Shown piece by piece: positions 42,691-49,641 of a stretch of DNA of 64,000 nt (the stretch's first letter is position 1; every line of letters begins with the position of its first letter). The stretch comes from Jiulongibacter sp024742395 (lineage in GTDB: Bacteria; Bacteroidota; Bacteroidia; Cytophagales; Spirosomataceae): contig OZ252236.1 of the NCBI GenBank assembly GCA_965249455.1, positions 4,154,001 to 4,218,000 on the forward strand, in the 5' to 3' direction. The notes below the pieces were generated by a model. That model did not search any database. It saw nothing but the letters and a program-made list of their open reading frames with translations, and was not told the DNA's origin. Made by a program: the position numbers and the translations under genes.

Positions 42691-43296
42691 ATGTTTGCAG
42701 TGAACAAATCGCAAAAAAGAGCCTTGCCAGCACAAGAAGAAAATCTTCTGAATAAGATCAGAGAAGGGAACGGAGCCGCCTATGAAAAGGTATTTCGTCT
42801 TTATTACTCTGATTTAAGCAGATATGCCTTCTCTATTCTAAAAAAATCAGATGAAGCGGAAGATCTGGTTCAGCAAGTCTTCGTGAATTTTTGGGAGAAA
42901 AGAGAGCAAACGATTATTACTGGTGCTTTAAAGAGTTATCTGTACAGATCAGTTCACAATGCATGCCTGAACGTCATTAAGCACGAAAAAGTAAAAGCTC
43001 AATACTTACAACACAGCACTTACTTTGATAACAAGTTTAATTTCGAAGTTGAGGAAAACTATCTTGGCGACGAACTTTCATCAAAAATTGAAGCCGCAAT
43101 TGATGAATTACCCACCCAGTGCGGAAGAATTTTCAGACTCAATAGAATGGAGTCTTTGAAATATAAAGAAATAGCAGAGCATTTAGACATTTCTGTAAAA
43201 ACGGTTGAGAATCAAATAGCCAAAGCCCTTAAGCTCTTGAGAGGCTCTTTAGCCGAATATTTGATCAGTATTTTATTTTTAATTTTCAGGATATGA
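42691..43296 (+). CDS. ECF RNA polymerase sigma factor, FecI-like
   Basis: A 201-residue ECF sigma of the Bacteroidota expansion type. Region 2 is YEKVFRLYYSDLSRYAFSIL plus DEAEDLVQQVFVNFWEKR; region 4 is RMESLKYKEIAEHLDISVKT and VENQIAKALKLLRGSLAEYL, the promoter -35-reading helix-turn-helix. It ends in a hydrophobic tail (LISILFLIFRI). Its stop overlaps the start of the anti-sigma gene (ATGA), the classic sigma/FecR arrangement. The sigma gene is itself preceded by the ATAGGGG-N15-TTGTC element, as are three other genes nearby, so it is probably autoregulated. Confidence 0.95.
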   Translation: MFAVNKSQKRALPAQEENLLNKIREGNGAAYEKVFRLYYSDLSRYAFSILKKSDEAEDLVQQVFVNFWEKREQTIITGALKSYLYRSVHNACLNVIKHEKVKAQYLQHSTYFDNKFNFEVEENYLGDELSSKIEAAIDELPTQCGRIFRLNRMESLKYKEIAEHLDISVKTVENQIAKALKLLRGSLAEYLISILFLIFRI

Positions 43297-44249
43297 ATAG
43301 CTCAATAGACGAAAAAATATTAGCTAAATATTTTGCGGAGGAAGCCAGCATAGAGGAACTGACTATTCTAAACGATTGGCTTCAGGAAGACGACGAAAAT
43401 GAAATTGTTTTACAACAATATCATAAGATTTGGCTTTCAGGGAAGCCGAAAAGCCGATTCGAACCTGACGTAGAAAAGGCCTGGACAAACGTGGCAGCCA
43501 GAACCGTAGAAAAAAGGCCTAGAAATTATATTGCCTGGGCCGCGGCTGTGGCGGGCATATTACTTGTAAGTACTTTTTTCCTCTTACAAAAAGAATCAGA
43601 ACCAGAGTATCTCTCTTTGAAATCTGAAAAGAAACAAATAGAAAAAACGTTGGCCGATGGAAGCACAATTACCATAAACTCCTTTAGTTTGTTAGAATTC
43701 CCTGAATCATTTAATGGCGATGAAAGGCGAGTCAAATTAATAGGAGAGGCATTTTTCGATATCACCCGGGATGAATCAAAGCCTTTCATAATTGAGGCCA
43801 ATGGAACAGTAATAAAAGTACTGGGCACCTCTTTTAACATTTCAGCAAGAGACGAAAATGTGAAAGTAAGTGTCAAATCAGGTAAAGTAGAATTTTCAAG
43901 CTCTCCGAAAGAAAAAGTTATTCTTCAAAAAGGAGAAGAAGCCGTATACGAAAGTCTTAAAGACACCATTAAATCTGCCCCAATTCTTGACAGAAACGTC
44001 TTTGCTTTTAAAACCAAAGTATTTGAATTCAAAGAAACAAGCTTAGAAGAAGTGGTAAATGTATTAAACAAAGGCTACCAATCAGATGTTAAGCTAGAGG
44101 GGGGTACATGGACTGATTATCAAATCACCACCCGTTTTGAAAATGAAAAACTAAGTGATGCCTTAGATATCATTGCTCAAACCTTGGAGTTAGAGGTAGT
44201 CAAGAATGATGAAACCTATGTTTTGGCTAAAAAAACAAGAAATCAATAG
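43293..44249 (+). CDS. FecR-like anti-sigma factor
   Basis: A 318-residue inner-membrane anti-sigma factor. The cytoplasmic N-terminal 75 residues bind sigma (LAKYFAEEASIEELTILNDW), one membrane helix is in NYIAWAAAVAGILLVSTFFL, and the periplasmic part contains the FecR domain (LADGSTITINSFSLLEFPES, GEAFFDITRDESKPFIIEAN) and a C-terminal DUF4974/STN-like domain (FEFKETSLEEVVNVLNKGYQ to LELEVV). It receives the signal from an STN-bearing partner and releases sigma. Its stop codon overlaps promoter copy D, which serves the next gene. Confidence 0.94.
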   Translation: MNSSIDEKILAKYFAEEASIEELTILNDWLQEDDENEIVLQQYHKIWLSGKPKSRFEPDVEKAWTNVAARTVEKRPRNYIAWAAAVAGILLVSTFFLLQKESEPEYLSLKSEKKQIEKTLADGSTITINSFSLLEFPESFNGDERRVKLIGEAFFDITRDESKPFIIEANGTVIKVLGTSFNISARDENVKVSVKSGKVEFSSSPKEKVILQKGEEAVYESLKDTIKSAPILDRNVFAFKTKVFEFKETSLEEVVNVLNKGYQSDVKLEGGTWTDYQITTRFENEKLSDALDIIAQTLELEVVKNDETYVLAKKTRNQ

Positions 44250-44272
44250 GGGATAACGAGGTAAACCTTGTC
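44245..44272 (+). promoter_or_regulatory. ECF promoter copy D (STN-protein gene)
   Basis: AATAGGGG (ATAGGGG at 44246-44252), exactly 15 nt, TTGTC (44268-44272). The TAG stop of FecR is inside the -35-like part. It would give the STN gene its own sigma-dependent promoter, 58 bp before its ATG. Confidence 0.72.
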
Positions 44273-44330
44273 TTATTCTAAAACAAATACTTCAGCAAAT
44301 TCTGAAGTCAGACAGAAAAAGATATTACAA

Positions 44331-46154
44331 ATGAACAAGCTATTACTCATCTCCCTTTTATTATTAAGTTCACTAAACTCCTGGTGCCAATCCGCCCTTC
44401 TAAGTCAAAAAATCGAACTTAATGTTGTAAATCAACCACTAGACATTGTCCTTAAAAGTATCGAAGCCAGGGCAGACGTTCGCTTCTCGTATAATCCTAA
44501 GGTAATCAATGCCAACAAGCTAATTACATATAAAACTAACGGAAGCTCCTTAGAGAACATACTCATTGAACTACTGGGAAAAGAATTTGAAGGGAAAGTA
44601 AGAGGAAATCACATTATACTTCAAAAAAGTAAAACACCCGAAAAAAAAGACTTTTACATAACAGGTTATATAAGAGACGGTGAAACCGGTGAAGAAATAA
44701 CCAATGTTTCAGTATACGAACCACTGACATTGGCATCTACACTTTCTAACCTTAATGGCTACTATAAAATAAAGCTTCCTAAAGACCAGCCTGATCTGGG
44801 CCTAAGATTTTCAAAAGAAAATTACGATGTAGCCATCGTAGAAATTTATGGCAGAACAGATCAAAGGCAAAACGTAACACTGTTAAAAACCATGAAACCG
44901 AAGGTTCTGACAGAGCCAACATTTGCGATAGCCACCCCCAAAGTTAAAATAGATAGTACTCCTAAAAATTTGCAGGAATATATTGAAATGGCACACCCAC
45001 AACCCGTAGAGGTTCCTGAAGTAAAAACGAGTACAAAAAAAGTAGAATTGCCCAAATTAGATTTGCCTAAAATGGATTTAAGTGATGAGTTTGCCGCCAT
45101 AGATAGTGGCTACAGAAAGGGAAAAGATGATTTTCTAAACTGGCTTTTAACCACTAAACAGAATTTCCACTTAAGAAATAATATCGATAGCCTTTACAGA
45201 CCATTCCAAATCTCCCTGTTACCCTATTTAGGAACCAATCTAAAATTGAGCCCATTTGTTACAAATGATGTCTCTATTAATATCATAGCCGGCTATACCG
45301 GGAGCGTTAGAAAACTGGAGTTAGGTGGTTTTGCCAACGTAGTAAGAGAAAACATGACGGGGCTGCAGGCTGCCGGAGCCTTAAACATTGTTGGTAAAAG
45401 AACCGACGGTGTTCAGCTGGCAGGTTCATCAAACTTTAACATCGGCGATGCACATGGTTTTATAGCAGCGGGTGCTACTAATTTCAATTTTAAAAACGGT
45501 AGTGGTGTACACATGGCTGGTGCGTTAAACATTAACCTAGGCTCTTTTACCGGGGTACAAATAGCTCCTGTTAATGTAACCGGCACATTAGTAAATGCCA
45601 CTCAACTTGGAGTATTTAATTTTGCGAACGAACAAGTAAATTCATTGCCTATTGGCTTTTTCAGCTATGTTCATAAAAATGGATATCGAAGATTTGAAAT
45701 AGCCTTTTCTGAGCTAAATGCTACTGAACTTAGTTTTAAATCTGGTGTAAAGGGCTTCTATAATGTCTTTAATGCCTCTTTTAATTATGGCCAGGCCAAT
45801 AAACCCTTATTTGGTGTAGGTTACGGATTAGGCACTTCCTGGAATTACTCTAAAAGATTTAGTTCTAATTTGGAGGCCGTGGCAATGTCTTACGTTCCTG
45901 AAACGGATGATTATTTTGACAATTGGAATTCTCATTTAAGATTAAGCTTAGGCTTTGAAGCCAAAATCACTAAAAGGGTGGCTATTTTCGCTGCTCCAAC
46001 TTTAAATTTTTACACTTCCAGCAATGATGGACTAGATTTTTCTGAATACAAATTCTTGTTATCACAAAGGATCGTCAACTGGTTCGGCGATAATTCAAAT
46101 GCCTATTCATGGCTTGGATACAAAGTTGGTTTACGAATTTGCAATAAGTCCTGA
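44331..46154 (+). CDS. STN-domain surface protein with CarboxypepD_reg and barrel-like repeats
   Basis: A 607-residue exported protein: signal peptide (LLLISLLLLSSLNSWCQ), an STN domain at about residues 25-98 (QKIELNVVNQPLDIVLKSIE to GNHIILQK), a CarboxypepD_reg-like domain at about 108-190, a Lys/Pro/Glu-rich linker, then a C-terminal region with Gly-Val-Gln/His-x-Ala-Gly-x-Asn repeats (DGVQLAGSSNFN, SGVHMAGALNIN) like the LA_2272-type surface barrels, ending in RICNKS. It lacks the TonB plug. A TTG at 44268 is the frame limit; the ATG at 44331 starts the signal peptide. Probable signal receiver for FecR. Confidence 0.82.
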   Translation: MNKLLLISLLLLSSLNSWCQSALLSQKIELNVVNQPLDIVLKSIEARADVRFSYNPKVINANKLITYKTNGSSLENILIELLGKEFEGKVRGNHIILQKSKTPEKKDFYITGYIRDGETGEEITNVSVYEPLTLASTLSNLNGYYKIKLPKDQPDLGLRFSKENYDVAIVEIYGRTDQRQNVTLLKTMKPKVLTEPTFAIATPKVKIDSTPKNLQEYIEMAHPQPVEVPEVKTSTKKVELPKLDLPKMDLSDEFAAIDSGYRKGKDDFLNWLLTTKQNFHLRNNIDSLYRPFQISLLPYLGTNLKLSPFVTNDVSINIIAGYTGSVRKLELGGFANVVRENMTGLQAAGALNIVGKRTDGVQLAGSSNFNIGDAHGFIAAGATNFNFKNGSGVHMAGALNINLGSFTGVQIAPVNVTGTLVNATQLGVFNFANEQVNSLPIGFFSYVHKNGYRRFEIAFSELNATELSFKSGVKGFYNVFNASFNYGQANKPLFGVGYGLGTSWNYSKRFSSNLEAVAMSYVPETDDYFDNWNSHLRLSLGFEAKITKRVAIFAAPTLNFYTSSNDGLDFSEYKFLLSQRIVNWFGDNSNAYSWLGYKVGLRICNKS

Positions 46155-46179
46155 ATCACTATATCAGATTTTTAATTTT

Positions 46180-46218
46180 CAACCTCCTTTCAATGCTGAC
46201 TGGGGGTTGTTTTTTTTT
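46180..46218 (+). terminator. terminator of the STN-protein gene
   Basis: An 8-bp stem CAACCTCC / GGGGGTTG with one T-G wobble, a 14-nt loop and nine following T. It isolates the STN gene from the receptor gene, whose own ECF promoter begins 30 bp later. Confidence 0.85.
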
Positions 46219-46247
46219 ACAAATATTCGCAAAAAATAACGTTCTCG

Positions 46248-46275
46248 CATAGGGGTATAACTTAACCCAATTGTC
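46248..46275 (+). promoter_or_regulatory. ECF promoter copy C (TonB receptor gene)
   Basis: CATAGGGG (46248-46255), 15 nt, TTGTC (46271-46275), 26 bp before the receptor ATG. Same spacing as the other three copies. Confidence 0.72.
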
Positions 46276-46301
46276 TCATAGTAAATTACTTAAAACAAAT
46301 C

Positions 46302-48740
46302 ATGAGAACAAAAAAGCTATTACTTATCCAATTTTTATTCCTCGTCAAATTAAGCCTCTCAGGGCAAGATTTAACTCAAACAATTCGTGGTAGAGTCATC
46401 GATATTGATGGCAAATTTCCATTAATAGGGGCCACTGTGAACCTAAACTTTGGAGGAATCTCCTCCTCCACTTTTACTGATACCAACGGCTCTTTCAAAT
46501 TTGAAGAAATACCAATTGGAAGGCATAATTTAAAAATCAGCTATGTAGGTTACGAGAGCAAAACCCTTCCAAACCTTGAGCTGACCTCAGGGAAAGAAAT
46601 CGTCTTAGAAATACAAATGCTGGAATCTCTTAACGAGATGAATGCGGTCATAGTTAAGGCCAACAAAAACAAAGGAGAAGTTAGCAATGACATGTCCTTA
46701 ATCAGCTCCAGATCAGTCACTGTGGATGAAACTCAGCGATATGCGGGCTCTTTCAATGATCCTGCCAGAATGGTTTCATCTTTTGCAGGCGTAACGGCAA
46801 ATCCCGAAGGCAATAACGACATTGTGGTGAGAGGTAATTCTCCTAAGTACATACAATGGCGACTGGAAGGAATAGAAATTCCAAACCCTAACCATTTTGG
46901 AGATGTGGGCGGCACAGGTGGTCCTATCAGTGCCCTTAATAGTAACTTACTTGCAAATTCTGACTTCTATACTGGAGCTTTCTCACCAGAATATGGCGAT
47001 GTACTTTCGGGAATATTTGATGTAAAATTCAGAACAGGTAATAATGAAAAGTCTGAATATGCTTTTGGTATTGGTGCATTAGGTATAGATGCCACCTTAG
47101 AAGGCCCCTTTAAAAAAGGCTATGCCGGCTCCTACCTTTTTAATTATCGATATTCATCACTCGCACTACTAGATAATCTGAAACTTGTTGATTTTGGAGG
47201 CATTCCTAAATATCAGGATGGGGCTTTTAAAATCCATCTTCCCACAGAAAGAATTGGTTCATTTTCCCTTTTTGGACTCATGGGTAAAAGTAGTATTACA
47301 GAAAATTATGACTTTGAAGAGCAAGTTTCGCTTACAGGAAATACCGTATTCAAAAGCACTACAAATGCTGTTTTTCAGCTAAATAACAATCTCTATACTT
47401 CAGGCTTAAGACATATTTACTCTATCAATAAAAAAAGTTATGTTGAAACTATGGTTTCCTATTCAGGCTCCTCCATCAATGAAGATGAAAAAGAAAACTT
47501 AAGCGGATTTATCCTTAACATGGCGGGTGAATCCTTACGAGATTCCAGTACAAATTCGTATGAGACCTACTATACTAAAATAATTAATAGTGCCTTTAGA
47601 ACCTCCATTCGCTTTAGTTCAAAACTAAATCAAAAACACAAGATTGAACTGGGCAGTAAATACATTTTACAAGCAAATGATTTCAACGAAAAATATGCTT
47701 TACAAAAAGCAAAACCACTATTTACTTCTATTGATTTTAAAAATAATTTATGGTCTATTCGAAATTACGCTGCCTGGAAATTCCGACTTAATGAAGCTAT
47801 AACTTTTGTTTCAGGTCTCCATCACTTTTATGTTCCTTTAACAGGTGAAAATTCTGTAGAACCACGAATAAGTATGAGGTGGAGTTTGAAAAGCGGCGGT
47901 ACTTTCAATGCCGGCTATGGTAGGCACAGTACTATGGAAAACGTCAGTAATTATTATGCTAAAGTGCAGAATGATGCCGGAGGCATAACAGAGCCTAACA
48001 AAGATTTGCTTTTATTAAAAGCTAATCACTTGGTTTTGGGTTATGAAAAACGTTTCACCCAAAATCTCATGGGTAAACTGGAAGTTTACTATCAAGGCTT
48101 AGATCACTTACCAGTCAAAAACGACCCGGCAAGCTATTATTCTACCATAAACGAAACAGAAGGGTTTCCTAACATTGCTTTGGTAAGCAAAGGAACCGGA
48201 CAGAATTATGGCATAGAATTTACATTGGAACGCTTTTTCGTCAATAATTTCTATTACATGTTTACTTCCTCAGTATATCAATCAAAATATAAGTCACTGG
48301 AAAATGTGTTGCGAAACACCCGATATAACGGCAATTACGCCTTCAATGCATTAATTGGAAAGGAGTTTGTGAATTTGGGAAGAAAACGAAACAAAACTAT
48401 AGGACTCAATGCCAAGCTATTCTACGTGGGGGCCAGGAAAATTATTCCACTTTTAAGAGACGAACAAGGGAATTTAAAGGTGGACCTGGAAAATGATCGA
48501 TATTACGATGCAAGTAAAGCCTACGAATATGGTCTAGATGATGTTTTTCAGATCAATACCTCAGCATCATTGAAGATTAATAAATCAAAATCTACACATG
48601 AGTTTGCTATTGATATCATCAACACGAATAACAGTCAAGCCAGACTCTATGAATATTACGATAGAAACGTAGAAGGAAATATAGAATATGGAAGACCCTT
48701 GAGTTTTCTGCCCAATATCGTCTACAGAGTTCATTTTTAG
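46302..48740 (+). CDS. TonB-dependent receptor with N-terminal CarboxypepD_reg domain, ECF-controlled
   Basis: An 812-residue outer membrane receptor: signal peptide, CarboxypepD_reg domain (about residues 22-105, RGRVIDIDGKFPLIGATVNL), plug with DIVVRGNSPKYIQWRLEGIE and GAFSPEYGDVLSGIFDVKF, then the barrel ending FLPNIVYRVHF with the usual terminal Phe. There is no STN domain and no SusD partner nearby. It is clearly paralogous to the receptor at 49642-51927 (RGNxPxxxQWRLEGIEIxNP and GAFxxEYGxxLSG are shared). It ends in TAG, and an open frame continues 56 codons in phase. Confidence 0.93.
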   Translation: MRTKKLLLIQFLFLVKLSLSGQDLTQTIRGRVIDIDGKFPLIGATVNLNFGGISSSTFTDTNGSFKFEEIPIGRHNLKISYVGYESKTLPNLELTSGKEIVLEIQMLESLNEMNAVIVKANKNKGEVSNDMSLISSRSVTVDETQRYAGSFNDPARMVSSFAGVTANPEGNNDIVVRGNSPKYIQWRLEGIEIPNPNHFGDVGGTGGPISALNSNLLANSDFYTGAFSPEYGDVLSGIFDVKFRTGNNEKSEYAFGIGALGIDATLEGPFKKGYAGSYLFNYRYSSLALLDNLKLVDFGGIPKYQDGAFKIHLPTERIGSFSLFGLMGKSSITENYDFEEQVSLTGNTVFKSTTNAVFQLNNNLYTSGLRHIYSINKKSYVETMVSYSGSSINEDEKENLSGFILNMAGESLRDSSTNSYETYYTKIINSAFRTSIRFSSKLNQKHKIELGSKYILQANDFNEKYALQKAKPLFTSIDFKNNLWSIRNYAAWKFRLNEAITFVSGLHHFYVPLTGENSVEPRISMRWSLKSGGTFNAGYGRHSTMENVSNYYAKVQNDAGGITEPNKDLLLLKANHLVLGYEKRFTQNLMGKLEVYYQGLDHLPVKNDPASYYSTINETEGFPNIALVSKGTGQNYGIEFTLERFFVNNFYYMFTSSVYQSKYKSLENVLRNTRYNGNYAFNALIGKEFVNLGRKRNKTIGLNAKLFYVGARKIIPLLRDEQGNLKVDLENDRYYDASKAYEYGLDDVFQINTSASLKINKSKSTHEFAIDIINTNNSQARLYEYYDRNVEGNIEYGRPLSFLPNIVYRVHF

Positions 48741-48792
48741 AAAATAACTACATTTTGGAAATCTGCGGAGTTTACACAATCAGTAGTTAAAG

Positions 48793-48911
48793 CATCTTCC
48801 CAATTGGGTGCCATGCATCTATTTGGGAAGATGAATTTTGCAGTGGCTCCTGCCCTACTACATGCTCAGGCAGGCCGCTGCATGAAGTTGACTATGGCCA
48901 TTCCAAGCTAG
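48793..48911. other. GC-rich double-hairpin element with a short open frame
   Basis: This is the main content of the only gene-free gap over 300 bp (48741-49165). Hairpin 1: an 11-bp perfect stem CATCTTCCCAA (48793-48803) and TTGGGAAGATG (48823-48833) with a 19-nt loop. Hairpin 2: CAGTGG and CCTGCC (48841-48854, two-base bulge) with GGCAGG and CCGCTG (48869-48880), loop 14 nt; 48841-48880 is about 65% G+C against a far lower background. A frame open in phase from the receptor stop (48741) to TAG at 48909-48911 has an ATG at 48813 (MHLFGKMNFAVAP). No T run follows, so a plain terminator is unlikely. From 48912 to 49165 only an AT-rich leader is seen. Confidence 0.6.
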
Positions 48912-49165
48912 TAAGGCAATAGAATAATACTTTGTGTATAGATCACAGAGAATGGCTCAATTTGGTTTTTTGAATCTAGTCAGTTAATAGACAAAACCAT
49001 TATTTGAGAATTCTCAGAAAAGAAAAATATAACGGTTTGATAGTCAATGAATCTCGAAATTCTTATATTCATTGCTTGTCGTACTCTTTTTGCTAGCAAG
49101 AAATGAAAATACGACCAGCTATTTATTGTCAAACCATTGCCTAGGGCATTATCACCTATTGAACC

Positions 49166-49636
49166 ATGAAAAATTTCCAATCAAAATCTCCGGTACAAGA
49201 AAAAGAATTACAGCTTAAAGTACCTTCTGTCACTGATTACATGACACCTGTCAGCAGACTGATAACTATAAAAGAAGATACGCCGGTTCTTGAAGTTTTG
49301 GATTTGCTTTTAAGCAAAAGAATTACCGGAGCACCCGTATTAAATGATCAGGGAGAAGTTGTGGGCCTAATTGATGATAAAGACTGCCTGAACATTCTTT
49401 TAGGTGGTGCTTATTATAATCATCCGGTAGAAAAAGACACTGTGGGCGAATACATGTCAAATGTCATGAAAAGCATTTCAATAGACTTTGATATTATCAA
49501 CGTAGCTAACACCTTTCTTACCACGCCTTACAAAAGACTACTCGTCATGGATCATGATGGCAAATTAGCTGGTCAAATCAGCAGAAGAGACATACTTAGA
49601 GCCATTAAAGACATGAACATGGGAAGTACCTGGTAA
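49166..49636 (+). CDS. two-CBS-domain protein
   Basis: A 156-residue cytosolic protein made almost entirely of a CBS pair: first CBS VTDYMTPVSRLITIKEDTPV to APVLNDQGEVVGLIDDKD, second VGEYMSNVMKSISIDFDIIN to LLVMDHDGKLAGQISRRDIL. CBS pairs bind adenosyl ligands and regulate partner proteins; no partner domain is attached and none is obvious next door. It converges on the second TonB receptor gene with a 5-bp gap. Confidence 0.92.
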   Translation: MKNFQSKSPVQEKELQLKVPSVTDYMTPVSRLITIKEDTPVLEVLDLLLSKRITGAPVLNDQGEVVGLIDDKDCLNILLGGAYYNHPVEKDTVGEYMSNVMKSISIDFDIINVANTFLTTPYKRLLVMDHDGKLAGQISRRDILRAIKDMNMGSTW

Positions 49637-49641
49637 TTCTT

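Noticed and set aside
48912..49165. tRNA or other RNA gene in the gap before the CBS gene
   Set aside because: No cloverleaf or T-arm was found; the stretch is AT-rich and looks like an ordinary leader.
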